Positions 1 to 9,306 of a DNA stretch of 64,000 bases are shown here, piece by piece. Within the stretch, counting starts at the first letter, position 1, and every line of letters starts with the position of its first letter. The notes under the pieces were generated by a model. The model saw nothing but the letters and a program-made list of their open reading frames with translations, was not told where the DNA came from and did not search any database. The translations under genes and the position numbers were made by a program. Location: IMG/VR virus record IMGVR_UViG_3300029309_000010, positions 21,137 to 85,136 of that record; one strand, 5' to 3'. Source of the DNA: a virus.

Positions 1-1005
1 AGAGATCTAGAAGTATCTTTATATCCTGTCGGAGATCAAGGTAACTTTGATGCATATGATAAGATTGGTGAAGAATTCAAGCAGTGGGTGGCTAATATAG
101 CTACAAATAGATTAAAAAATCTTAGTCCATCTTCAAAATCATTAAAGGTTTGGCACATCAATGGATCAGAAAAGGTTTTGCCAAATCAATATTTATACAC
201 CTTTTATGAAACAGACTCTCCGACAGAAGAGGAGGTGAATATTGTTAATCTTCAGAAACACACATTCTTTTCTTGTTCTGAAGCAGCAGAAATTTTTAAA
301 GATAAAGGGTGTGATAATGTATCATACGTCCCTTTAGGGTTTGATGAGGATTTTCACGTTACAGACAAAAAGTATCTAGAAGATACGATACACTTTGGTC
401 TAGTTGGAAAATTTGAAAGAAGGAAAAATACACAAGCTATCATTCAACTCTGGACAGATAAGTTTGGGAACAACCCCAAGTATCAGCTTTCTTGTTTAGT
501 TCATAATCCATTTCTTAATGAAGATCAGATGAATCAAGCAATACAGTCTTCTCTTAGGGGTCAAAATTGGTCAAATGTTAATTTTTTGCCTCATTTGAAG
601 ACAAATTCTGAAATGAATGACTTCATAAACTCTATAGATATTGATCTCTCTGGTCTTTCTAATGGAGAGGGATGGAATCTACCTTCTTTTAACGCTACAG
701 CTTTAGGAAAATGGTCAATAGTTAGTAACTGTTCTGCCCATAAAGATTGGGCCACAGAACAAAACTCTATCCTTGTTGACCCAGTAGGCAAGCAACCATG
801 TTATGATAATTTCTTTTTCAAAGAGGGTAATACATTTAATCAAGGTCAGTATTATAAATTGAATGGAGATTCTATACTAGAATCCTTTGATAAAGCTATT
901 GATAAAGTGGGTCAAATCAACACAGAAGGGACAAAACTTCGTGACAGTTTTACATACTCAAAGACTATGGATGCGATTTTTTCACACATGTATAGCGATT
1001 CTTGA
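1..1005 (+). CDS. Glycosyltransferase, GT-B type (5' partial)
   Basis: The reading frame is open from the first base, so the gene begins upstream of the window; a GTG at 88 is in frame but is probably internal. The visible ~335 residues look like the second half of a GT-B glycosyltransferase: a stretch containing FSCSEAAEIF and SYVPLGFDEDFH (acceptor-to-donor domain junction), then FGLVGKFERRKNTQ, typical of the start of the donor-binding Rossmann domain, and SNGEGWNLPSFNATALGKW, where an EGWNLP segment stands in the donor-phosphate loop position. Two further glycosyltransferase genes lie downstream, so sugar transfer is a theme of this arm. Substrate cannot be told from sequence; possible targets are phage DNA, virion proteins or host surface glycans. 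Confidence 0.75.
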   Translation, partial: RDLEVSLYPVGDQGNFDAYDKIGEEFKQWVANIATNRLKNLSPSSKSLKVWHINGSEKVLPNQYLYTFYETDSPTEEEVNIVNLQKHTFFSCSEAAEIFKDKGCDNVSYVPLGFDEDFHVTDKKYLEDTIHFGLVGKFERRKNTQAIIQLWTDKFGNNPKYQLSCLVHNPFLNEDQMNQAIQSSLRGQNWSNVNFLPHLKTNSEMNDFINSIDIDLSGLSNGEGWNLPSFNATALGKWSIVSNCSAHKDWATEQNSILVDPVGKQPCYDNFFFKEGNTFNQGQYYKLNGDSILESFDKAIDKVGQINTEGTKLRDSFTYSKTMDAIFSHMYSDS

Positions 1006-1033
1006 TTGGTATAAAAATTGATAATAGATTATT

Positions 1034-1357
1034 ATGTATTATAAACTTAATAAAAAATTCATGGACTACTTTGATCAATTTGAAACTACTAAACACGCTA
1101 AAGTTAAAGATAGCGGTGATGTTTACGTTGGTGAATTTGAACTAGCTGGCTTCTCAAAAGATGATATTGAAATTTTAGCTACTGATGAAGAACTAAAAAT
1201 TCATGCAAAGAATGAAAAAAGAGAAAAAAGATTTAATTTAACATTGTATAGCGCTGTATCTATCTCTGATATCTCCTCCGAGACAAAAGATGGATTACTT
1301 ACAGTTACCATGCCTAAAAAATGTGTTAGTGAGCGAATAAAAATTAAAGTAAAATAA
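1034..1357 (+). CDS. Hsp20-family small heat shock protein
   Basis: A 107-residue protein with an alpha-crystallin domain. It has the VYVGEFELAGFSKDDIEI beta-strand region, a DEELKIHAKNEKREKRF segment and the hallmark GLLTVTMPKK near the C-terminus. Family members bind unfolding proteins without ATP. Hsp20 genes are frequent in marine T4-like cyanophages, where they are thought to assist particle assembly or host protein quality control. The stop codon overlaps the next start by one base (TAATG), so the two genes are probably translated together. No strong Shine-Dalgarno sequence precedes the ATG. Slightly shorter than most bacterial Hsp20 proteins because the N-terminal arm is brief. Confidence 0.88.
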   Translation: MYYKLNKKFMDYFDQFETTKHAKVKDSGDVYVGEFELAGFSKDDIEILATDEELKIHAKNEKREKRFNLTLYSAVSISDISSETKDGLLTVTMPKKCVSERIKIKVK

Positions 1358-1737
1358 TGCCAATTTACGTCTACAAACACCCAACTGAGGAGAGATATGA
1401 GGAAATCATTCAGACTATGAGTGAGCCTCATGTCTTCTCCAAAGACGGGGTAGAGTGGAAAAGAGTATTTTTACCAACTCGTTGTTCAATATCAGCAAAT
1501 GCTGATCCATTTAATTCAAACTCTTTTGTAGAAAAAACTGCAAACATGAAAGGCACGTTTGGAGATATGATGGATTATTCAAAAGAACTTAGCGAAAAGA
1601 GGGCTGAGAAAGCTGGGGGAGAAGATCCTATTAAGAGACAACACTTCAATAGGTATGAGAAAGAAGTTGGCAAAAAACACATTGCCGATAAAAAGACTTC
1701 TTACGAAAATAAATCAGTTAAGATTGATTTTGATTGA
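1357..1737 (+). CDS. FmdB-like phage protein without zinc ligands
   Basis: The N-terminus MPIYVYKHPTEERYEEI resembles the FmdB putative regulatory family (MPxYxYxC...), which many cyanophages carry next to hsp20. The usual CxxC zinc-ribbon pairs are absent: there is only one cysteine, in LPTRCSIS, so this copy probably does not bind zinc the usual way. The C-terminal two thirds is charged and likely helical or disordered. It overlaps the Hsp20 gene by one base and ends tail-to-tail with the fibre-like gene on the other strand. Role unknown; virion-associated or regulatory are both possible. Confidence 0.6.
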   Translation: MPIYVYKHPTEERYEEIIQTMSEPHVFSKDGVEWKRVFLPTRCSISANADPFNSNSFVEKTANMKGTFGDMMDYSKELSEKRAEKAGGEDPIKRQHFNRYEKEVGKKHIADKKTSYENKSVKIDFD

Positions 1738-2526
1738 TTATGCTGGAGAGGTTCCTATTCCAATATAACCCCATAGATGAGTTCCAGTTTGAACTACTAA
1801 ATTTTTTCCAGATATAGCTAAGGCTCCTATAGCAAAATTTTGTGCTGTATTAGATTCAGGAGCTAATCCTGTCCATATTGGAAGTGCGAAGCCTGTTTTA
1901 AAGGTGACTGTATCAGTGAAAATTGATGATCCTATAACATCTAAATTACCACTAAAAATACCAGAGCTATTAAAACTGGTATTGTCGCCAAAATAACTTT
2001 CGCCACCATTAAAAAAGTGACCGTTTGAAAAACTTGTTATTAAAGAATCTTGTAAACTGACCGATAAAGCAGATGAATCATTAAAATCTTTAATTACAGT
2101 GTTCCCAGTCGCAGTTTTTGTAAAAGTAACAGTGTCTCCAGCTACTAATGTATTATTTTGACCACTTCTTGATACTTCTACTGAACCAGCATTGAACAGC
2201 GCGTTTCCAATACCACTTATGTTACTATCATTAGCTCTAATCGCTATATTATCTCCATCAATTGGACCAGAGGCCAAAGTTGTATTATTGCCTAAAAATA
2301 GAAAATTTCCATCATTAGGGTCAAAACTATTATTACCACTATCAGCTAAACCAAAAACAGTTCTACCCCCTATTTTTAGGCTACCAGTAAATGCAAAATC
2401 TCCTGTTAATCCTCTGGATAAATTTAATTTAACACCAGTATCAGTTTGAGTAACAGATATGTCTCCAGAATCACTAAAAAAAGTAGCTAACTGTATCTGT
2501 TCAGGTTGAATTTTGTTAAATGACAT
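1738..2526 (-). CDS. Tail-fibre-like virion protein
   Basis: A 262-residue protein poor in cysteine and rich in Gly, Ser, Asn, Thr and Asp, as in beta-rich phage fibres. It starts MSFNKIQPEQIQLATFFSDS, a style common at fibre N-termini, and ends HLWGYIGIGTSPA. That ending matches the first half of the VGIGTxxPxxxLxV repeat found about 30 times in the giant fibre at 55516-64000. It may be a separate short fibre or a fibre piece cut at the start of a repeat. It is alone on the - strand between two + strand genes, with its own GTGTAA-type element upstream, which fits late expression. Confidence 0.6.
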   Translation of the reverse strand: MSFNKIQPEQIQLATFFSDSGDISVTQTDTGVKLNLSRGLTGDFAFTGSLKIGGRTVFGLADSGNNSFDPNDGNFLFLGNNTTLASGPIDGDNIAIRANDSNISGIGNALFNAGSVEVSRSGQNNTLVAGDTVTFTKTATGNTVIKDFNDSSALSVSLQDSLITSFSNGHFFNGGESYFGDNTSFNSSGIFSGNLDVIGSSIFTDTVTFKTGFALPIWTGLAPESNTAQNFAIGALAISGKNLVVQTGTHLWGYIGIGTSPA

Positions 2527-2549
2527 AATACAATAGATTATCTTTTATA

Positions 2550-2557
2550 AATTACAC
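2550..2557 (-). promoter_or_regulatory. GTGTAA-type element (candidate late promoter)
   Basis: GTGTAATT on the - strand, 23 nt before the ATG of the 262-residue fibre-like gene. Same core as the elements before tail tube, portal and protease genes, but here it would leave a leader of about 17 nt. Confidence 0.45.
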
Positions 2558-2564
2558 GAATTCA

Positions 2565-3125
2565 ATGAAATTTACTCTTTATAAGCCAAACTCTAAAAAT
2601 ACAGGGGCTGCTTTCAGTTTTGATCTAGCTAAGGACAAGAAGGGGAATGCAGTTATGTATGTCTCTATGATTCAGCAACACAGCTGGAACGATAAGACAA
2701 AAAGTGGCTCTTTTAAGGAAAATGCTAAGAATCCTGAAAAATCTGGCACAATCAAACTATCAGCAAATGAAGCTGGAGAAGTCCTTTCGTCATTTAAGAC
2801 TAGAATCCCTTTTGTCGCTTTTCACAGAAGGAATGACGATACAACTATAATAAAATTCACCCCTTGGGATAAGAAAAGAAAAATCATGGGCAAGGATGGA
2901 GATACTTGGCATGAAACTCCTGCATTTGGAGTCAGCGTTACACGAAATTCATCTATGACATTTAAGCTTCCTTTGGAAGCTGGAGAAACGGAGGTCTTAT
3001 CAGAGTTACTAAAAAAATATATTTTAGAATCCTTTATTGTGGCAGACGCATATAAACCTCAAGCTCCCAAAGAAGAAACTCAAGAAGATACCTTAGATAC
3101 TGAAGATTCAGATGTCCCATTCTAA
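2565..3125 (+). CDS. Putative single-stranded DNA-binding protein
   Basis: 186 residues. The body alternates predicted beta strands (KFTLYKP, AAFSFDL, VMYVSMIQQHSW, TTIIKFTPW, AFGVSVTRN, MTFKLPLE) and ends with a helix (ETEVLSELLKKYILESF), a layout like the PC4/Whirly class of phage ssDNA-binding proteins. It closes with an acidic tail ending DSDVPF, very like the DDDIPF tip through which bacterial SSBs recruit partners. The tail is the best evidence; the fold is inferred from pattern only. The end overlaps the start of the next gene by 14 bases. A possible recombination protein lies 2.8 kb downstream on the same strand. Confidence 0.55.
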   Translation: MKFTLYKPNSKNTGAAFSFDLAKDKKGNAVMYVSMIQQHSWNDKTKSGSFKENAKNPEKSGTIKLSANEAGEVLSSFKTRIPFVAFHRRNDDTTIIKFTPWDKKRKIMGKDGDTWHETPAFGVSVTRNSSMTFKLPLEAGETEVLSELLKKYILESFIVADAYKPQAPKEETQEDTLDTEDSDVPF

Positions 3126-4824
3126 AAAAATAAAGGTATTATTCCACTCTAACCATAGTAGATTGGTTACTGGATTTGGTAAAAATACTAGAAATATTAT
3201 GATGGGTCTTCATAATGACCCAGATATAGAGGTTATTGAGGCTGCTAATGGAGCTAAGTTTGGAGCAGATCTTTTGACACCTTGGAAATCTTATGGAACT
3301 CACCCTAGCGATGCAGCCACCCTTCAAGCTATACAGGGAGATGGCCCAAAAGAAAGAATGGCTCAGTATGGATTTTATACAATAGATAAAATAATAGAAG
3401 AATGTAAACCCGACATATATCTTGGAGTCGAAGATATATGGGCTTTTACAGAATATGAAAATAAACCTTGGTGGAATAAGATAAATAAAATTCTTTGGAC
3501 TACATTAGATAGCTTGCCAATCTTAGATCAGGCCATCAAAATGGAACCTCTTTGTGATAAGATGCTTGTGTGGGCTTCTTTTGCAGAGAAAGAAATGAAT
3601 AGACTTGGGCACAATAACATAGAGACTATACACGGAGCTGTTGATTACACAAATTTTCGTCCTCTTGAAAATAGGATTCAAATAAGAAAGAAATTTGGAA
3701 TAAATGACGATTTTGTAATCGGTTTTGTATTTAAAAACCAGCTCAGAAAATCTGTCCCAAATCTGCTACAGGGATTTAAAATATTCAAAGAGCAAAATCC
3801 AGATGTAAAAACCAAGCTATTGCTACACACCGATTGGGGTGAAGTGGGACAAGGGTGGGATATCCCTAGATATATCAATGAAATGGGGATTGCCCCTGAA
3901 GATGTATTGTCCACATATGTTTGTCATGCTTGTGATTTTTACTTTGTATCTCACTATCAAGGAGAAGAAAAAAACTGTCCCAAATGTAAGGCTGAAAAAA
4001 CATTTAAAACAAAAAACAGCAACAAGGGTATTGGTGAAGTTGAGTTAAATGAGCTTTATAATTGCATGGATGTATACTGCCATCCTTTTACTAGTGGTGG
4101 TCAAGAGCTTCCTATTCAAGAGGCTAAATCAGCTGGTTTAGTAACTTTAGTTACAGAGTATTCCTGCGGGACTGACTCTTGTTATGAACACCAAGGCGGT
4201 ATCCCATTAAAATGGAATGAGTATAGAGAACCTCACACTCAATTCATTAAGGCGTCTACATGCCCAGAAGATATAGCAGATAAACTTAAAAAAGTTTACA
4301 GGATGGATGACATAGAAAAACTTTCTATAATTTCATCTGGAATTAAATATGTAAAAGATTCTTACTCTATTAGTAGCATTTGCAAAAAACTTAAAAAGGT
4401 CTTCTTTAGTTTAGATAAACCAAAATTTGAAGAAAAAGAAGAAGATAAAAATACACAGAATCTAATTAGTCTAGATGATGTTTTAGATGATGAAGGGCCT
4501 ACAAATAGAATAGCAGTAGTGTTGCCAGAATCTGCTGGAGATATTCTCATATTGAATTCTTTAATGGAAAACTTGAAATCTTTGTATCCAGAAAAAAATA
4601 TCTATATCTTCACTAAACCAGAATACTATCAAATGATTGAGGATAATCCCGCAATACACAAACTTCTTCCATATAACCCTCAAGTAGAAAATCTTTTATT
4701 CTTAGAGGGTAGAGGTGATCACGAAGGATATTTTGAAATGGCCTTTCTACCTAACATTGGAACACAAAGACATTTGAATTATCTTCACAACGGAAAAGAT
4801 AAAACACAATTTGAATTAAGATGA
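3112..4824 (+). CDS. GT4-like glycosyltransferase fused to a GT9-like N-terminal half
   Basis: 570 residues in at least two parts. Residues 1-430 are a GT-B enzyme: KVLFHSNHSRLVTGFGKNTR at the start, FVIGFVFKNQLRKSVPNLL opening the donor domain, and SGGQELPIQEAKSAG at the donor loop. The first Glu of the GT4 EX7E motif is not conserved. A small zinc ribbon, CHAC...CPKC (residues 271-292), is inserted in the donor domain. Residues ~464-570 (RIAVVLPESAGDILILNSL) look like the first Rossmann half of a GT9 heptosyltransferase-type enzyme; the second half is in the next gene. The stop overlaps the next start as ATGA, so the two are translationally coupled. Acceptor and sugar unknown. Confidence 0.75.
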   Translation: MSHSKKIKVLFHSNHSRLVTGFGKNTRNIMMGLHNDPDIEVIEAANGAKFGADLLTPWKSYGTHPSDAATLQAIQGDGPKERMAQYGFYTIDKIIEECKPDIYLGVEDIWAFTEYENKPWWNKINKILWTTLDSLPILDQAIKMEPLCDKMLVWASFAEKEMNRLGHNNIETIHGAVDYTNFRPLENRIQIRKKFGINDDFVIGFVFKNQLRKSVPNLLQGFKIFKEQNPDVKTKLLLHTDWGEVGQGWDIPRYINEMGIAPEDVLSTYVCHACDFYFVSHYQGEEKNCPKCKAEKTFKTKNSNKGIGEVELNELYNCMDVYCHPFTSGGQELPIQEAKSAGLVTLVTEYSCGTDSCYEHQGGIPLKWNEYREPHTQFIKASTCPEDIADKLKKVYRMDDIEKLSIISSGIKYVKDSYSISSICKKLKKVFFSLDKPKFEEKEEDKNTQNLISLDDVLDDEGPTNRIAVVLPESAGDILILNSLMENLKSLYPEKNIYIFTKPEYYQMIEDNPAIHKLLPYNPQVENLLFLEGRGDHEGYFEMAFLPNIGTQRHLNYLHNGKDKTQFELR

Positions 4825-5945
4825 GTCACCTAGCAGAAGAATATGCAAAATCATGTGGTGTCAAAATAGGAAATCCTGTTTTAAAACCCCACTACTTTCC
4901 GATTATGTATGACAAATACATAACTATCCATAATGACAAAAAAGTTCAATCTAAAGAATATAACATGTGGCCCGATGTTATAGAGTTACTTAAATCTAAA
5001 TTAAATGACATAAAGATTATACAGATTGGATCTCACGGAGAAGAAAGAATACAGGGTGTAGATGATCATGTCCCAACAAACTCATTAAAACAATGCTCTT
5101 ACATTATAAATAATTCTTTAGGTCATGTAGGTATTGATAGCGTCCCCGTGCATATAGCATCTGCACTAGATAAACCTGTTGTTAGTATATATGCTCATAC
5201 CTATGCTGATACCTGCAATCCCTTGTGGAATAAAAATTCTAAATTCATAACCATTGAATCTGATCGAGGCGGTAAAAAGCCATCCTTTTCATTGGAAGAG
5301 CATCCTAAAACAATTAATTTTATTAAACCAGAAACTATAGCTCAAGCTGTGCTTGATGTATTAGACATAAATAAAACAATAAAACACAAAACGATATACA
5401 TCGGAGATAGATATACGAGTAATTTTGTAGAAGTGATACCCACAATTCAAACAAACGTAATAGCTCCCTTGATAGATGTTAGAATGGATTACGCTCATAA
5501 CGAAAGCGTATTAGAAGGAATCCTACAGAAAAATGAAGTCGAGGTTACTACCAAAAAACCTATAAACGAAAATATTATAAGGTCTGGTAGAATTAAAAAA
5601 ATTGTTTATCAGGCAGATTCTTTTGATCAAGATTTTTTAAAATTAATAAAGTCTTCTGGAATATCTCACGTTATAATCTGCACATCTCAAAAAAATCTTG
5701 CAGAAGAAAGATCTAAAAATTTTGATACTTTGATAAACCATCTTGATCTGAAACATTTAATCAACACTAATAAAAGTAAAGTAAATCATAAAGATCCAAG
5801 CTCTCTTAAAATAAAAAGCAATAAAAAAGTTGTTTGCGGAAACAAGATTTACGACAGTTTCTTTGATTTAAACAGCAGGAAAAACTTAGATCATTTTTTC
5901 ATTGACCTAGAGTTCTTTAGGGTTTATACTGATTCAAATGAGTAA
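4821..5945 (+). CDS. GT9-like glycosyltransferase C-terminal half plus unknown domain
   Basis: 374 residues. Residues 1-180 resemble the donor-binding half of a GT9 (heptosyltransferase-like) enzyme: YITIHNDKKVQSKEYNMW, IIQIGSHGEERI, then NNSLGHVGIDSVPVHIASAL and DKPVVSIYAHT, which is the usual GT9 active-site region. There is no N-terminal Rossmann half; that lies at the end of the preceding ORF. Residues ~190-374 contain a second Rossmann-like stretch (SHVIICTSQKNLAEERS) of unknown function. The upstream gene's stop and this ATG overlap in ATGA, and this frame is closed by a TGA at 4812, so re-initiation is more likely than frameshifting. Confidence 0.65.
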   Translation: MSHLAEEYAKSCGVKIGNPVLKPHYFPIMYDKYITIHNDKKVQSKEYNMWPDVIELLKSKLNDIKIIQIGSHGEERIQGVDDHVPTNSLKQCSYIINNSLGHVGIDSVPVHIASALDKPVVSIYAHTYADTCNPLWNKNSKFITIESDRGGKKPSFSLEEHPKTINFIKPETIAQAVLDVLDINKTIKHKTIYIGDRYTSNFVEVIPTIQTNVIAPLIDVRMDYAHNESVLEGILQKNEVEVTTKKPINENIIRSGRIKKIVYQADSFDQDFLKLIKSSGISHVIICTSQKNLAEERSKNFDTLINHLDLKHLINTNKSKVNHKDPSSLKIKSNKKVVCGNKIYDSFFDLNSRKNLDHFFIDLEFFRVYTDSNE

Positions 5946-6708
5946 GAAAAAGATCTACGGACCAGATATCTACAAGCGTAACGAGCACGGATTGCTTGAG
6001 AATGTAGACTACGAATTTAATGAAGATGGCTCTGTAAACTGGAGAGCTATGATCAAGGAGGAGTTCTTATATCCAAACAAAGACTGGTTTGTCTCAAGAA
6101 AAAAAGATGTTCCTAATTCTGTAGAGGGCCTTTCTGATAAACAGCTTCTTATCATGCTTGGAGGCATCAAAGAGTTAGCTAAAATGAGAGGATACTCCAC
6201 GGTAGCTTTTGATGTGACTCAGCCTTCAGATGGATATGTAACTGCTAAATGCACGATAAATTGGTATAAGAATTATGAGACACAAGATGAAGTCGCATAC
6301 CAAGACTATGCTAATGCTACTCTTGCAAATACAGACAACTTCTGCGCTAAGTTCTTAGAAACAATAGCTTGTAACCGAGCTTTTGTGCGTTGTGTTCGTA
6401 ATTATCTAAATATCCACATTGTGGGTGCAGATGAGATTGATAAGTCAAAAGGCGCTAATAATTCAAACACCGTAGAACATGACTCTTCTAGTGATGCAGT
6501 AATGCTCCCTCTGACTCCTTCAGGGGCGCTACAGAAGGCTTTGGGAGATAAGTTGGGTGACAGCTCATTTGATAGCTTCAAGACGTTTCTGAGGCAACTG
6601 TGGAAGGATGATTCCTACAGGAATGAAGACGCAAAGGATTGGTCTTCTTATGAGGATCTACCCGCAAAAGAATGTAGAAAAATAATTTCTATAATAAAGA
6701 AATTATAA
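5938..6708 (+). CDS. Phage protein, possible single-strand annealing protein
   Basis: 256 residues, starting within the end of the previous gene (8-base overlap). The central part (GYVTAKCTINWY, then DNFCAKFLETIACNRAFVRCVRNYL, NIHIVGADEID) has the beta-strand-then-helix look of phage Rad52/ERF-type annealing proteins, where a repeated A/E-R-A-x-R-A helix follows a core sheet. The C-terminal 70 residues, after a Ser/Asn-rich linker, form a small helical domain. Sharing an arm with the ssDNA-binding-like gene fits a recombination role, but I do not recognise the family with confidence. It converges on the tail gene on the other strand, overlapping by 6 bases. Confidence 0.35.
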   Translation: MSKKKIYGPDIYKRNEHGLLENVDYEFNEDGSVNWRAMIKEEFLYPNKDWFVSRKKDVPNSVEGLSDKQLLIMLGGIKELAKMRGYSTVAFDVTQPSDGYVTAKCTINWYKNYETQDEVAYQDYANATLANTDNFCAKFLETIACNRAFVRCVRNYLNIHIVGADEIDKSKGANNSNTVEHDSSSDAVMLPLTPSGALQKALGDKLGDSSFDSFKTFLRQLWKDDSYRNEDAKDWSSYEDLPAKECRKIISIIKKL

Positions 6709-9306
6709 TCCCAGTCTATTTCTCTGAGAGGCTGACAATAGAGTTGGTATACTAGATTTTGGAGTAAGTGCCTCCATACCCTGAACCAATAAGAAATTTT
6801 GGTCTGGTGGTATAATCTTTATTGTAGACTCATCTATAGTTGTTCTAACCCCATTAGAGGTAATAGATATGGATATTCCATTTATAGTCGGTTTAAATTT
6901 AGGAATTTGAAGACCGTAAACTGTCCTGCTTGATGATTTTGGAATATCTAAAACATCATTAAATTTTCCTCTAATAGATTGCAACACTTTCATCTCTGCG
7001 GTTGAACCAGACAAACTAGATAGTGTTAATTTATTTAAAATACTGTGAGGTGGTGATTCTACAGATTTAAATATTAAATCAAACCTGTCACTAAGGTCGA
7101 TATTTTGTTGTGCTCCAGTTGAAGATGCTGCTATATCATCATCTTCTTTTTCTTCTCCTTCTTCATCATCTTTAACAACTCTTGTTTTGCTTCTTCTAAA
7201 ATTTAACTTTATTGTATTTTTTGTCTCAGTGGCTTTTTTGTAGTAACCGTTAGATTTTAATACCAGAGCCATTATAGCATCCACCATATCTTTTTCTTTT
7301 TCAAATCCCAATTCTCCACCAGTTGCAATAGGGCCTCCTAAAAATAAATCATTATGGTGTTCAAAAAATTCAAAACTTTGAGTTATGAATGTATTGTAAT
7401 CAACCTTATCTTGAACTTTAGCTCTATCATTGACTGGATTTGCTTTTTTAAGCTTAGGCAATGCTCTTATACCTATAAAATAATTATTATGGACACTCAC
7501 AGCTGGAGTAACTCCCTTTTTTCCTTGTGTTAATTCAGCGAGCTTGTTAATTTTTGGATCTAAATCTTTATCTAAAAGCTTAAACATACTGGATATAGGT
7601 TCCAATTCATCATGGTTTGATATTTTATCATCTCCATTAAAAGGCCCTAAAACATCAATACCATTTTTGTTATCAAAGCTCATTCTATCAGCTTTGTATT
7701 TAGAGTAACCATTTGATATATAAATACCACCAGCTATTGAAAAGTAAGTTTCTAGAAAAGGATGTAGTGCTGTTTCCTTTGCTTTAGGCATGGGTTTGGT
7801 GGCTCTATTTTTTAAATGGAAATATTTAAACTTATTGGTTATTCTGTTAGCTGGCACTTTTTTATTTTCATCATTTTCGTCAATTACTTTTAGCTTTGTT
7901 TTTAACGCTTGGTCTTTTGCAGCTTGTTTAGTAGGGTCATCATATATAGTTAATAGTCTCGCAAAATCCTCTAGATCAAGTCTTGCATATGGCCTCAACT
8001 CAACTATGTCTTCTGCGCCTTTGCGGACTAGTGCTATTAGTCCTTTGTCATCTTCAAATTCTTCAAGATATAAATTATTTACATTAAATGGGCCATTTTC
8101 CTCTAAATCATTTTCTTCGAAATAATCTTCGAACTTCGCCTCTGGGTAATCACCTGATGCAAAAATAGACATCAAATATGTAAATTTGTTAAAGACTTCT
8201 TCGCTTTCATTTTGATCAAAAATGCTGAAGTAAGCACCCATAACAATTCTACTGCACTTTTGTTGTAATAAAGGTTTAGCATTATCATCATCCTCTTCTC
8301 CCTCTTTTTTAAGTCTTTCAAATCTAACTCTTTTTAAAAATACTGATTTTAAACGATCATCCCCATCAGATGATTCTGAACCCCGATCTTTTTCAGAGGT
8401 TCCACTGTAGCTATTTACAATCTTGTTAGATAATTTGCTTTCTGAGAAAGAAGCGTTAAGAATATTAGGGTCATTGGTTTCTGTGAAATTTTCTATTTCA
8501 AGCTGGCTAGCTATACTGGTATTTATAAATTTTATAATTCCAGTGTCAGGGTCAGTAAACCAAAAGTAACCTAGATAACTAGCTATTGTTGAAACTACAC
8601 TATTTAAAGTCCCGCTTGCTTCAAATAACACATCCTTTTCATTTTCATCTGGCAAACCCTCTATTCCAAGACCAGCCAAATTAATTATTTTTTTAAAGTC
8701 TCCTAAATTATATCCGAACTTTAAATCATACTGTGATAAATCAGGCTGGCTTTTGTATTGCGCTGAAACAAAATCTGTATTCAAAGATAGTTTTTCTATC
8801 AGCTCTTTGTTATTATAAACTAAATTCATTTTAACGCCTTTTTCAGTCGATGCTGACTCTGCATTAAATATTCTACCAGCTTCTATTATTGATCCATTTC
8901 TTTTTGGTTCCAAAACTTGAAACGAATCTAAGGGACTATTTGAAACTTCTGAATAAAAAGGCATCCCTCCTTCGAAATTCAGACCTCCCTCTGGTCCTAA
9001 ATGCATTCCCCTTAAAAGAACTATATAAGAATTTAAAATTAAAGATGTCCTATCTACATACTTTCTAGATATTGTTTTTTTAGTTGGATCAGAAGATTTT
9101 GTGATTTGAGTGCATATGAATCTACTCATCATTTTTGAAATATTTTCATTAGAAAAATCATTTACCTCTCCTAGATCTCCAATGACTATTCCTAAATCTT
9201 CTCCAGTTTGAATTTTTTTAGGATTTAAAACTGACCTAATTGATGCTGAATGACCACCTCCAGAATTAGTAAAATTTAATTCTATATTTGTTATAGACTC
9301 ACTCAT
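6703..9306 (-). CDS. Large tail-tip / tail-hub-like virion protein
   Basis: 867 residues, last gene of the rightward-to-leftward structural operon. The stretch NSVVSTIASYLGYFWFTDPDTGIIKF resembles tail-hub or baseplate-hub proteins (gp27/gpD-like beta barrel domains), and the N-terminal half alternates short strands. Highly acidic linkers (GEEDDDNA; DDEEGEEKEDDD) divide the chain into modules. In siphoviruses such a large protein downstream of the tape measure usually forms the distal tail or central tip. It overlaps the preceding gene by 4 bases (ATGA), showing translational coupling. No lysozyme or peptidase motif is visible. Precise function is inferred from position. Confidence 0.5.
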   Translation of the reverse strand: MSESITNIELNFTNSGGGHSASIRSVLNPKKIQTGEDLGIVIGDLGEVNDFSNENISKMMSRFICTQITKSSDPTKKTISRKYVDRTSLILNSYIVLLRGMHLGPEGGLNFEGGMPFYSEVSNSPLDSFQVLEPKRNGSIIEAGRIFNAESASTEKGVKMNLVYNNKELIEKLSLNTDFVSAQYKSQPDLSQYDLKFGYNLGDFKKIINLAGLGIEGLPDENEKDVLFEASGTLNSVVSTIASYLGYFWFTDPDTGIIKFINTSIASQLEIENFTETNDPNILNASFSESKLSNKIVNSYSGTSEKDRGSESSDGDDRLKSVFLKRVRFERLKKEGEEDDDNAKPLLQQKCSRIVMGAYFSIFDQNESEEVFNKFTYLMSIFASGDYPEAKFEDYFEENDLEENGPFNVNNLYLEEFEDDKGLIALVRKGAEDIVELRPYARLDLEDFARLLTIYDDPTKQAAKDQALKTKLKVIDENDENKKVPANRITNKFKYFHLKNRATKPMPKAKETALHPFLETYFSIAGGIYISNGYSKYKADRMSFDNKNGIDVLGPFNGDDKISNHDELEPISSMFKLLDKDLDPKINKLAELTQGKKGVTPAVSVHNNYFIGIRALPKLKKANPVNDRAKVQDKVDYNTFITQSFEFFEHHNDLFLGGPIATGGELGFEKEKDMVDAIMALVLKSNGYYKKATETKNTIKLNFRRSKTRVVKDDEEGEEKEDDDIAASSTGAQQNIDLSDRFDLIFKSVESPPHSILNKLTLSSLSGSTAEMKVLQSIRGKFNDVLDIPKSSSRTVYGLQIPKFKPTINGISISITSNGVRTTIDESTIKIIPPDQNFLLVQGMEALTPKSSIPTLLSASQRNRLGL

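Noticed and set aside
4800-4830. Programmed frameshift joining the two glycosyltransferase ORFs
   Set aside because: No X-XXY-YYZ slippery site in the only window allowed (after the TGA at 4812); an ATGA overlap fits re-initiation.
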